A stretch of 64,000 nt of DNA from positions 2,108,001-2,172,000 of the forward strand of contig NZ_CP035925.1 of the NCBI RefSeq assembly GCF_013373365.1, written 5' to 3'. The translations under genes and the position numbers were made by a program. Source of the stretch: Lentibacillus sp. CBA3610 (lineage in GTDB: Bacteria > Bacillota > Bacilli > Bacillales > Amphibacillaceae). How positions within the stretch are numbered: position 1 is the first letter of the stretch; each line of letters starts with the position of its first letter. Below the pieces are notes generated by a model. That model saw only the letters and a program-made list of their open reading frames with translations. It was not told the origin of the DNA and ran no database searches. Below, piece after piece: positions 45,099-53,163 of the stretch.

Positions 45099-45247
45099 GA
45101 AATCGTTTACTAAATACACTTAATCTTTTTAACTTAATTCATTTCAGATACTTCAAGCACCACAAAACCTTCTTTTATGGCGCTCCGTATCTGACCTCAC
45201 TTTCATCCCATGTCTAAAAATGATGGGCTTTCTCGTTCGGAAAATCT

Positions 45248-45542
45248 GTAAAATGCTCCAGTGACCCAATCGTTCATCTAAGTATGATACCAGTCACTTT
45301 TGAAATGCGCTTTCATGGTTACTTCATTCTATTTCGCTATCAATCAATAAAATCCTGCCAAAAGGTATGAAAGACTCTTTACAAACGACAGAATCTGAAT
45401 TTAACCTTTATTTAAGGTCTTTTATGTTTTTGTAATCAAATCGCAATTAAATTGTAAGATTATTTTCTGTGAAATCGGTAATAGGAATGTATAGAATGGT
45501 ATGTAAATGAACACCGATTCAAATCTTTCAGGGAGTGATGGC
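45248..45542. other. Non-coding stretch between TnpB element and dTDP-sugar operon
   Basis: No gene is seen. A weak stem (AACCTT with AAGGT, then TTTT) lies near 45399-45421. The plus-strand promoter of the sugar operon must lie in the last ~130 bases, but I could not find a convincing -35/-10 pair. Confidence 0.5.
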
Positions 45543-46475
45543 ATGAAAGGGATCGTACTTGCAGGAGGAAGCGGAACCAGACTCGCACCAAGCACAAACG
45601 GAGTCAATAAACACTTATTGAATGTCTATGATAAACCAATGATTTACTACCCGCTGTCTGTCTTAATGCTGGGAGGAATTAGGGACATTATGATTATCAG
45701 CACCCCTGAAGAAATTCCCCGTTTCCAGGAAATGTTAGGTGACGGTTCTGCGTTTGGTCTTACACTGCACTACAAAGGGCAGTCAGATCCAAATGGTATC
45801 CCCGAAGCTTTCGTCTTGGCTGAAGACTTTATCGGGTATGACGACGTCACGTTAATTCTCGGTGATAATATATTTTATGGGCAAGGATTTACCACGCTTT
45901 TCCGAAGAGCTCTCGCTAACCACAGGAATGCCACTATTTTCGGGATTCGTGTGAAAGATCCGGAGCGATTCGGCGTTGTAGAGTTTGACGAAAATCAAAA
46001 AGTTGTCTCACTCGAAGAAAAACCTGAAGACCCGAAGTCCGACTTTGCAGCTGCGGGGCTATATATTTATGATTACCGAGCTGTACAAATAGCCAAAAAA
46101 TTGTCATATTCCAGTCGCGGCGAAACAGAAATTACCGATTTGAACAAAGAATATTTAAAAGGAAATCAGCTGGATGTTCAACTGCTGGGAAGAGGTTTTG
46201 CCTGGATGGATGCGGGCACACACGAATCTCTGTTTGAAGCATCCGAATTTGTCAAAATAACGCAGCAGCGGCAAGGTTTCAAAATTGCCTGCCTTGAAGA
46301 AATCGCTTATTATATGGGCTACCTCAGCAAAAACGCCCTGTACAAAAAAGGTGAAGGAATGAAAAAGACCGATTATGGTCAATACTTGATGGAAATAGCC
46401 AATCGGAAACATACAGAACAATACTGGGAAACAATCGACAAAAACCCTATATTGGAGCTGGTTCAAAATGAGTAA
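45543..46475 (+). CDS. rmlA: Glucose-1-phosphate thymidylyltransferase RmlA
   Basis: A 310-residue nucleotidyltransferase from ATG 45543 after GGGAGTG. MKGIVLAGGSGTRLAPSTNG holds the nucleotide loop GGSGTRL; LILGDNIFYGQGF near 103-115, the sugar-site EEKPEDPKSDFAAAGLYIYD near 160 and AWMDAGTHESL near 225 are standard. It makes dTDP-glucose from dTTP and glucose-1-P. It is the first gene of a tightly overlapping seven-gene operon. The C-terminal part is slightly longer than in E. coli RmlA. Confidence 0.94.
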   Translation: MKGIVLAGGSGTRLAPSTNGVNKHLLNVYDKPMIYYPLSVLMLGGIRDIMIISTPEEIPRFQEMLGDGSAFGLTLHYKGQSDPNGIPEAFVLAEDFIGYDDVTLILGDNIFYGQGFTTLFRRALANHRNATIFGIRVKDPERFGVVEFDENQKVVSLEEKPEDPKSDFAAAGLYIYDYRAVQIAKKLSYSSRGETEITDLNKEYLKGNQLDVQLLGRGFAWMDAGTHESLFEASEFVKITQQRQGFKIACLEEIAYYMGYLSKNALYKKGEGMKKTDYGQYLMEIANRKHTEQYWETIDKNPILELVQNE

Positions 46476-47481
46476 ATCCCTTCTCGTGACAGGCGGTGCC
46501 GGGTTCATCGCCTCTCATTTCATACATTATATTAAACAAAAATATCCTGACTACCATATCATTAATATTGATAAACTGACCTATGCAGGATCGGAAACGA
46601 ATTTAAAACATATAACATACAGTGAAAACTATGATTTTATCGAGGGTGATATCGCGGACGAGCAGCTGATAAATGATATTTTTTCAACATACGATATCGA
46701 GGGTGTCATCCATTTTGCCGCTGAATCACACGTTGACCGTTCAATAAAGGATGTCAAAGCATTCATCCAATCCAATGTACTTGGAACCGCTGTTCTCCTT
46801 CAGGCTGCTCGCGATGCATGGAACAAAGCGGGAGAACTTCATACACGACGATTCCATCAGGTTTCCACTGATGAAGTCTATGGGTCGCTCGAGCTGGATG
46901 GAGGGGGAAAGTTTAATGAACAAACACCTTATGACCCGCGCAACCCTTATAGTGCATCGAAATCCGGAGCCGATATGCTTGTTAAGAGCTTCGGTCACAC
47001 GTACGGTATGAATGTTGTCACGTCCAGCAGCTCCAACAATTACGGTCCGGGACAGCATGCGGAAAAACTCATTCCGACAATCATTTCAAATGCGCTTCAA
47101 GGCAATTCAATCCCAATTTATGGTGATGGCAAAAATGTCCGTGATTGGTTATACGTCACAGACCATTGCCATGCACTCGATATGATTTTCCACCATGGTA
47201 ATGCATTGGAAAAGTACAATGTCGGCGGTGGCAATGAAAAAACAAATATCGAATTGGCCATGACGATTTGCGATATTCTTGATCACTTACGACCGGGACA
47301 CGACAGCTATAAAGAACTCATCACTTTCATCGGTGACCGAAAAGGACATGACAGGCGATATGCGGTGGACGACAGTAAAATAAAAACAACACTTGGCTGG
47401 AAACCATTTACCACCTTTGAAACAGGCATCCATAAAACAGTAGAATGGTATGTAGAACAATGGGAAAAGATCGCCCCTTAA
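46468..47481 (+). CDS. rmlB: dTDP-glucose 4,6-dehydratase RmlB
   Basis: A 337-residue extended SDR enzyme, overlapping rmlA by 8 bases. The NAD loop is GGAGFIASHF at 8-17; the catalytic triad is seen as VSTDEVYG (Thr-Asp-Glu) near 133-140 and YSASKSGAD near 160. SSSNNYGPGQ and RDWLYVTDHC are also typical. It converts dTDP-glucose to dTDP-4-keto-6-deoxyglucose. No RmlC or RmlD follows, so the product is not rhamnose; the WecE gene downstream takes it to an amino sugar. Confidence 0.95.
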   Translation: MSKSLLVTGGAGFIASHFIHYIKQKYPDYHIINIDKLTYAGSETNLKHITYSENYDFIEGDIADEQLINDIFSTYDIEGVIHFAAESHVDRSIKDVKAFIQSNVLGTAVLLQAARDAWNKAGELHTRRFHQVSTDEVYGSLELDGGGKFNEQTPYDPRNPYSASKSGADMLVKSFGHTYGMNVVTSSSSNNYGPGQHAEKLIPTIISNALQGNSIPIYGDGKNVRDWLYVTDHCHALDMIFHHGNALEKYNVGGGNEKTNIELAMTICDILDHLRPGHDSYKELITFIGDRKGHDRRYAVDDSKIKTTLGWKPFTTFETGIHKTVEWYVEQWEKIAP

Positions 47482-48410
47482 TCTCTACAGTCGTCCCTGT
47501 TTATGGCTGCAAAAACTGCCTGAAAGAATTGTCCGGACGCATTATAGACACAATCGAGTCAATTCCAGCCGATCTCGAAATTATTTTAGTCAATGATGCA
47601 AGCCCTGATAATGCATGGGATACGATCAAAGCGCTGCACGAGGCGGACAACCGGATCAAAGGGATTGATTTTGCCCGTAACTTCGGACAACATCATGCCA
47701 TTACAGCCGGACTTGATTATGCTGCGGGCGATTGGGTTGTCGTCATGGACTGTGATCTTCAGGATCGTCCCGAGGAAATCCAGACACTGTATAAAAAAGC
47801 CCAGGAAGGTTATGAAGTTGTTTTTGCAAATCGGGTAGTACGGCAGGATAACTGGTTCAAGCGGAAAGCGTCGCAGTTATTTTACCGTGTGTATGATTAT
47901 TTCAGCGGCAAAACATCTGATCATACAGTCGCCAACTTCAGTATCAGCGAAAAGAAAGTCATTCGTGAATTCCGGCAAATGCGTGAACAAAATCGCTTTT
48001 TCCCACTGTTCATTCAATGGATGGGCTACAAAACGGGCAACGTGCCTGTCGAACATAACGCCCGAAAAGAAGGCAAAACGTCCTATAATCTAAAAAAATT
48101 GATCACTCTGGCAACCGATGCGATTATCTCTCAGTCCAATAAACCGCTCAGACTGTCCATTCAATTTGGATTTCTATTGGCACTGGGATCACTTGTGTAT
48201 GGCATGTATTTGTTCATACGCTATTTCTTTCTTGACCAGCATGTACAGGGCTGGACGAGTGTTATGGTCTCAATCTATTTCATTGGCGGTCTGATATTTT
48301 TCAATTTCGGCGTTCTTGGCCTCTATATAGGTAAAATCTTTAATGAAACAAAAGACCGCCCGCTTTATTTGATACGTGAAACGACAGAAGACAAGGATGA
48401 AGAAAGGTGA
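47460..48410 (+). CDS. GT2 polyprenyl-phosphate glycosyltransferase (GtrB/CsbB/ArnC type)
   Basis: A 316-residue GT-A enzyme with two C-terminal membrane helices (about 230-255 and 265-292). TVVPVYGCKNC opens the fold; VVMDCDLQDRPEEI holds the DxD motif near 95-97. It belongs to the group that links a sugar to undecaprenyl phosphate on the inner face of the membrane. ATG 47460 lies inside the end of rmlB, so the genes overlap by 22 bases; ATG 47445 is the other choice. The likely donor is the dTDP-Fuc4NAc made by its neighbours. Confidence 0.87.
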   Translation: MGKDRPLISTVVPVYGCKNCLKELSGRIIDTIESIPADLEIILVNDASPDNAWDTIKALHEADNRIKGIDFARNFGQHHAITAGLDYAAGDWVVVMDCDLQDRPEEIQTLYKKAQEGYEVVFANRVVRQDNWFKRKASQLFYRVYDYFSGKTSDHTVANFSISEKKVIREFRQMREQNRFFPLFIQWMGYKTGNVPVEHNARKEGKTSYNLKKLITLATDAIISQSNKPLRLSIQFGFLLALGSLVYGMYLFIRYFFLDQHVQGWTSVMVSIYFIGGLIFFNFGVLGLYIGKIFNETKDRPLYLIRETTEDKDEER

Positions 48411-48414
48411 TAAC

Positions 48415-49086
48415 ATGACCCATTTACGTGAAACCCCATGGGATAAGCGGAATTTTAACATCAATACATATGAGGTAACGAGTACAGATGAGGAGGCGCT
48501 CCGGGAAACGGATCAGTTCGCGGGACACTATACCATCAAAGTAAATCCGCTCGAAAATCCTAAAACCCTGTTGCAGCATGGTTTTTACTATGTGGATACA
48601 TTAATTGAGCCCATCTGTAAAAAAGAAAATCTGAAACTGTTTGAGGCGAGTGACATCAATCTTTCCAAAACCTATGATCCGGAAGAAGTTCTCAAAATTG
48701 CCGAAGAATCGATGCATGGACGTTTCCACCGGGACTTCAATATTCCGGATTCGATGGCTGATAAACGATACGTGAACTGGGTCAACGATTTGCATCAGAG
48801 CGGTAAAATTATTGCGCTTTATTACCAAAATGACTTAGCCGGATATTACGGGTTTGACCAGAATAAAGTGCTCTTGCTGGGAATACACAAAGAATATCGC
48901 AGCCGAGGTCTTACCAAAGCTTTCACCAGCCTGGCATGCAAGGAGCAGCTGGCGTCCGGATACGACGAACTGAAAACATCCATATCCGCTGTTAATGTTG
49001 CATCATTGAATTTGTTTAACGCCCTTGGTTTCCGGCTGAAGAGTACAGTGGATGTTTACCATAAGCTGAATGGCGAGGTAACGTAA
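48415..49086 (+). CDS. GNAT N-acetyltransferase, WecD-like
   Basis: A 223-residue protein from ATG 48415 (MTHLRETPWDKRNFNINTYE), with AAAGGTG upstream. The N-terminal half matches the WecD-type pre-domain (SxWDxxxFG-like start), and the C-terminal GNAT domain has the acetyl-CoA loop HKEYRSRGLTKAF near 165-177 and VNVASLNLFNALGF near 195. WecD acetylates dTDP-4-amino-4,6-dideoxygalactose to dTDP-Fuc4NAc. Position between the GT2 and WecE genes supports this. The exact acyl group and sugar isomer are inferred. Confidence 0.75.
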   Translation: MTHLRETPWDKRNFNINTYEVTSTDEEALRETDQFAGHYTIKVNPLENPKTLLQHGFYYVDTLIEPICKKENLKLFEASDINLSKTYDPEEVLKIAEESMHGRFHRDFNIPDSMADKRYVNWVNDLHQSGKIIALYYQNDLAGYYGFDQNKVLLLGIHKEYRSRGLTKAFTSLACKEQLASGYDELKTSISAVNVASLNLFNALGFRLKSTVDVYHKLNGEVT

Positions 49087-49451
49087 TGGGTTATGTTTAT
49101 ATTTTCGGCACCATCGTTTTTACCGTGTTCGGTCAGCTTGTTTTAAAGTGGCAGGTTGACCAGGCAGGAGCATTACCAGAAGCGTTATGGGATAAATTTA
49201 CGTTTCTCCTGCAGCTTTTACTGAACCCCTGGGTCATTTCCGGGTTCCTTTCTGCGTTTTTGGCTGCGATAAGCTGGATGGCGGCCATGACCAAATTTAA
49301 TATCAGCTACGCCTATCCGTTTATGAGTCTATCATTTGTTTTGGTGTTTCTGTTTTCAGTCTTCTTATTCGGTGACCCGATAACGACTCAAAAAGTTGTT
49401 GGGCTGGCACTGATTATTGCCGGAATCGTTGTGACAAGCCAATCATTGTGA
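49086..49451 (+). CDS. SMR/EamA-type four-segment protein, probable lipid-linked sugar flippase
   Basis: A 121-residue membrane protein with four helices, sharing one base with the previous stop codon. The form resembles ArnE/EmrE: FGQLVLKWQVDQ in the first helix, AISWMAAMTKFNISYAYPFM in the third, and GLALIIAGIVVTS at the end. SMR-like proteins next to GT2 polyprenyl-phosphate transferases flip the lipid-linked sugar to the outer face. It would serve as the flippase of this operon. Confidence 0.78.
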   Translation: MGYVYIFGTIVFTVFGQLVLKWQVDQAGALPEALWDKFTFLLQLLLNPWVISGFLSAFLAAISWMAAMTKFNISYAYPFMSLSFVLVFLFSVFLFGDPITTQKVVGLALIIAGIVVTSQSL

Positions 49452-49461
49452 GGTGTTTCAT

Positions 49462-50574
49462 TTGCTGGAATTTAATAAACCATGCCATATCGGAAAAGAA
49501 GAAACCGCCATACAGGAAGCCATTACCAATCAAAAACTCGCCGGCAATGGCCCGTTTGGAAAAAAATGCACCGACTGGCTGGAAGATTACCTTAACTGTT
49601 CAAAAGCTATTCTGACCCCGTCCTGTACAGCAGCTTTGGAAATGACAGCACTCTTAACGGAGACAGGACCCGGCGATGAAATCATTATGCCGTCTTATAC
49701 ATTTGTTTCAACGGCAAATGCCTTCGCTCTGAGAGGAGCGTACATCCGGTTCGTGGATGTGGAGCCGGAAACGATGAACATATCACCGGCCGCTGTTGAA
49801 GCAGCCATCACTGACAACACGAAAGCCATTGTGGTTGTCCATTATGCCGGAATCGGCTGTGATATGGAAGCTATTATGGAAATAGCTAAGAAGAACGATT
49901 TATGGGTCATTGAGGACGCTGCCCAGGCTTTGACGAGTACATATAATGGAAGACAGCTCGGGACCATTGGGCATTTCAGCACCTTCAGCTTTCATGAAAC
50001 AAAGAACATTACATGTGGTGAAGGTGGGGCGCTCGTCATCAATCATCCGGAAGCTGTTGAACGGGCTGAAATCCTCCAGGAAAAAGGGACAAACCGTAAG
50101 CAATTTGTCAAAGGAATGGTTGATAAATATTCATGGCGTGATATTGGTTCTTCCTATTTGTTAAGCGAAGTAAACGCAGCATACCTTTGGGTCCAGCTTG
50201 AGCACGCCGGGCAAATCATGGCTAATCGCTTAGAGACGTGGGAAAAATATTATAACGGCCTCCGGGAACTTGGACCGGATTCGCTCCCTCATGTCCCGGA
50301 GAATTGCACACACAATGCGCATATGTTTTATATCAAAACGGACAGGCGCTCCGAATTAATGGATTATTTGCAAGATCACAGTATTATGGCTGTCACGCAC
50401 TACGTCCCGCTGCATACATCACATGCCGGCAGGAAATTCGGTCAATTTGCGGGAAGCGATATCTATACAACAGCCGAAAGCGAAAAAATCCTGCGTTTGC
50501 CTTTGTTTTATGGAATTGAAGAAAAGGATGTGGATCATGTCATCAACCATATCAAACATTTTTTCAAACTATAA
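49462..50574 (+). CDS. wecE: dTDP-4-amino-4,6-dideoxygalactose transaminase WecE
   Basis: A 370-residue DegT/DnrJ/EryC1-family aminotransferase. I start it at TTG 49462 (MLEFNKPCHIGKEETAIQEA) because GAGGTG lies ahead of it. The sequence agrees closely with E. coli WecE in stretches such as LTPSCTAALEM, IIMPSYTFVSTANAFALRGA and VDKYSWRDIGSSYL. The PLP lysine is in FSFHETKNIT. The enzyme transfers an amino group from glutamate to dTDP-4-keto-6-deoxyglucose giving dTDP-Fuc4N. It fixes the product of the operon. Confidence 0.93.
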   Translation: MLEFNKPCHIGKEETAIQEAITNQKLAGNGPFGKKCTDWLEDYLNCSKAILTPSCTAALEMTALLTETGPGDEIIMPSYTFVSTANAFALRGAYIRFVDVEPETMNISPAAVEAAITDNTKAIVVVHYAGIGCDMEAIMEIAKKNDLWVIEDAAQALTSTYNGRQLGTIGHFSTFSFHETKNITCGEGGALVINHPEAVERAEILQEKGTNRKQFVKGMVDKYSWRDIGSSYLLSEVNAAYLWVQLEHAGQIMANRLETWEKYYNGLRELGPDSLPHVPENCTHNAHMFYIKTDRRSELMDYLQDHSIMAVTHYVPLHTSHAGRKFGQFAGSDIYTTAESEKILRLPLFYGIEEKDVDHVINHIKHFFKL

Positions 50575-52216
50575 ACATATATTAGTTGCCTGTCTGATTA
50601 TCGCGGTTTATCTGTCACCCTATTACATTCTGGGTGAGGACACACATATCCGCGTCCACGATAATCTGGATTCGAACATTGTCTGGTACAAATTGCTGGC
50701 AGAAAGCGGCCAATTTTTTTCGATGACGGAGCTCCCGAATGTTATAAACGGGCTCCCCCGGAGTACACTGGCCACACCATTTGACTTCATGGTGTGGCTA
50801 TACGTCCTGTTTGAGCCAATGACCGCCTATACAATCGGCCAGACGATTATGCGGTTTGCCGGATTTTTTGGCATGTATTTGCTCCTGAGGCGATTCATCG
50901 ATTCCAAATGGATTGTAACGGGGGTTTCTCTCGCTTTTGCCATGCTTCCTTTTTGGCCGTCGGGATGGCTTTCCATCGCCGGACTGCCACTGGCGCTTCA
51001 TTTATTCCTGTCCATCCGTGACCTCAGGTGGCAGGCACCATGGTATCACTGGCTCGTTTTAATGCTAATTCCGTTTTTATCAAACTTTATACTGACGTTT
51101 GTGTTCTTCCTTGGGCTAATGGGTGTCCTTTGGCTGATTGATTGGATTCGTTTCAAACAGAGCAACTGGGCATTTTTTACAGCCATTGCCGGCATGACAA
51201 CGATCTATATGATCAAAAATTATATGATTCTATACGCGATGTTCATCAGCGAAGGCTTCACCTCGCATCGTGAAGACCTTGATCTCGGCTATAATAGTCT
51301 GTCGAGAACATTCGGCCTGGCTTTCGAAAATTTCACGACCGGACATACGCATGATATGGCCAACCATACATCGATTATCCTGCCGGTCATTGGATTAGCA
51401 CTGATTGTGGCTCTTTACCGGCGTTTGAAACCTAAATGGCTAATCGGCCTGGTCCTGTTTAACGCAGCCCTGTCGTTCTGGTATGCTCTCTGGTACTGGG
51501 AAGGCTTGCGTGTTGTAAAAGATAATTTTATGGTTGCCAATACCTTCAACTTCGCCCGGATCCATTTTTTGGACCCGATGATCTGGTATATCGCTTTTGC
51601 TCTGGCACTGTGGATTTTATGGAAACATATGCGGCTCGGAAAGGCAGTTGTCAGCGTCCTGATTATCACTCAATGTTTGAATGTGTTTTGGGTCAACGAA
51701 GAATTGAAGTATGACAGACTCGACATGCCAACATTTGCAGAATTTTATTCCGAGGAACTGTTCGACTCAATTGAAAGCTATATTGGTGAAGATCAATCCG
51801 ATTACAAGGTTGTGAGCGTCGCCATGCATCCAACTATCGCCCAATTTAACGGATTTTATACACTGGATACGTACAACAACAGCTTCCCGCTTGACTATAA
51901 GTATCAATTCAGAGAAATCATCGAGCCGGAACTGGAAAAAAATCCGTCACTTAAAAACTATTTTGATACGTGGGGCGGTCGATTGTATATGTATGTTGCC
52001 GAGCTTGGCGAGAACTATATATTCTCGAAAAACAGCGACAGGGTGCTCGATAACCTGGATATCAACACAGACGCGCTCCGTGAATTAGGCGGCGATTATG
52101 TGTTATCAGCACTCCCGATTGAAAACCATGAAGAAAATCAGCTTGCGTTTGAACGCAGCTTTGAAAACAATCAGTCGCCATTGCGCATTTATTTGTATCG
52201 GGTTGAAAGTGAATAG
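50537..52216 (+). CDS. DUF6044 multi-segment membrane protein, GT-C-like (YkoS type)
   Basis: A 559-residue protein with about ten to twelve membrane helices and a C-terminal extracytoplasmic domain of about 180 residues. ATG 50537 has AAAGGATG upstream and overlaps the end of wecE by 38 bases. The first outer loop carries acidic residues in DTHIRVHDNLDSNIVW, as in GT-C glycosyltransferases such as YfhO. It resembles YkoS of B. subtilis, which also sits beside a GT2 gene. The likely role is transfer of Fuc4NAc from the lipid carrier to an acceptor outside the membrane (teichoic acid or protein). This is inference. Confidence 0.7.
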   Translation: MSSTISNIFSNYKHILVACLIIAVYLSPYYILGEDTHIRVHDNLDSNIVWYKLLAESGQFFSMTELPNVINGLPRSTLATPFDFMVWLYVLFEPMTAYTIGQTIMRFAGFFGMYLLLRRFIDSKWIVTGVSLAFAMLPFWPSGWLSIAGLPLALHLFLSIRDLRWQAPWYHWLVLMLIPFLSNFILTFVFFLGLMGVLWLIDWIRFKQSNWAFFTAIAGMTTIYMIKNYMILYAMFISEGFTSHREDLDLGYNSLSRTFGLAFENFTTGHTHDMANHTSIILPVIGLALIVALYRRLKPKWLIGLVLFNAALSFWYALWYWEGLRVVKDNFMVANTFNFARIHFLDPMIWYIAFALALWILWKHMRLGKAVVSVLIITQCLNVFWVNEELKYDRLDMPTFAEFYSEELFDSIESYIGEDQSDYKVVSVAMHPTIAQFNGFYTLDTYNNSFPLDYKYQFREIIEPELEKNPSLKNYFDTWGGRLYMYVAELGENYIFSKNSDRVLDNLDINTDALRELGGDYVLSALPIENHEENQLAFERSFENNQSPLRIYLYRVESE

Positions 52217-52228
52217 TTTATAGATAAT

Positions 52229-52271
52229 AAAAAGGTGGTATTCATTTTTCACAATGGATGTCACCTTTTTT
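52229..52271 (+). terminator. Terminator of the dTDP-Fuc4NAc operon
   Basis: AAAAAGGTG (52229-52237) pairs with CACCTTTTTT (52262-52271); the T run follows on the plus strand. Confidence 0.75.
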
Positions 52272-52323
52272 AGCTTCTATGGAAAAGATGATAAGGGTAG
52301 GGCAAGCCTATAAAACAATATCA

Positions 52324-52764
52324 TTATTCCTTATAATCCCACAAAACCTTCCACTCACCCTCAAGTTCTGTTGCAAAGACAGGCTGAATCAAAGTGAAAT
52401 TCCCATATTTTCCTTTATAATGCATCTCGACCATTACCTTATAAACAACATCAATTGCCTCCGCATCTTTCGAGGGCTTCCATTCTTTTATTTCAACCGT
52501 TTCACCCAGCGAAAAATCGAATGTCGTCACATCAAAATGATTCATGAACACATGAGGACGATCCGTTAAATAGTGAAGTTTATCAAATTTTTCCTTCATA
52601 TAAGGATGAAACATCTCCCATGAATCCGAGAAGTCAGCATTTTGTTCATATGTATAAAACGTTTCAACTGCCTCAACCGCCTGTTCCTCTGGTGACTGTC
52701 GAAAACACAAAACGATAACACTAAACAAGATCACAGCAATGGTAACCAGCACGATTTTCCGCAT
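52324..52764 (-). CDS. Hypothetical membrane-anchored or exported protein
   Basis: A 146-residue protein from ATG 52764 (MRKIVLVTIAVILFSVIVLC), with GGGAGGGG upstream. Residues 4-22 form a signal anchor; Cys20 does not sit in a clear lipobox. The rest looks like an extracytoplasmic NTF2-like alpha+beta domain (AVEAVETFYTYEQNADFSDS near its start). No function recognised. The gene stands alone and converges with the sugar operon. Confidence 0.7.
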   Translation of the reverse strand: MRKIVLVTIAVILFSVIVLCFRQSPEEQAVEAVETFYTYEQNADFSDSWEMFHPYMKEKFDKLHYLTDRPHVFMNHFDVTTFDFSLGETVEIKEWKPSKDAEAIDVVYKVMVEMHYKGKYGNFTLIQPVFATELEGEWKVLWDYKE

Positions 52765-52844
52765 AGAGCCCCTCCCGCAGAATGCTAGTATTATATTATT
52801 CTGTAAATGAACAAATAAGTACAATAAGAAAAACTCAGGCCTGG

Positions 52845-52966
52845 CCTCGTCTTTCCAGAGGTCAGATGCCGGAAGTCAGACTTGAAGAAATCGGCGAACT
52901 AGCCGATTTCAAGATTGAAAAAGTCCCCTGAAATGATATACTTTCTTAACTTTAGATAAAAAACAA
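52845..52966 (+). repeat. ~120 bp dispersed repeat, copy A
   Basis: Contains CCAGAGGTCAGATGCC, GAAGTCAGA, and the pairing GAAATCGGC / GCCGATTTC, then ATACTTTCTTA. Shared with copies at 55814-55926 (opposite strand) and 57700-57819. It lies in the gene-free stretch 52765-53163, whose last 100 bases are AT-rich and carry the leader of the PrpD gene. Confidence 0.7.
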
Positions 52967-53163
52967 GTCTGTGTTGCAGCTGTAAAATATTAACTTATCA
53001 CTTCATATAATTTTTTAATATCACTTTTATAAGTTTAAATAATTTATTTTTATCACTAAATGTCATATCATAATAAGTGAAGGGAGGTTAAATCTTCCCT
53101 CATAGAATCCTCTTTGTGGCCACTGAGGTTTCATTTCCATATATCAATTTGGAGGTGATTCAC

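Larger units (their letters stand above)
43234..45247 (-). mobile_element. Solo TnpB element (IS200/IS605 superfamily, no TnpA)
   Basis: The element holds one gene (tnpB-like, 43455-45029) and both structured ends. The right end carries hairpin CCCCACTGCTTTAGCTGTGGG at 43242-43262, complement strand, ending in GTATCAG. The left end carries CCCATCATTTTTAGACATGGG at about 45207-45229, set 20 bases from a TTAC at 45248-45251. These are the features of IS605-type ends, and TTAC is a common target and TAM. The boundaries are inferred from these signals. No Y1 transposase is present, so it must move in trans or be immobile. Confidence 0.65.
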
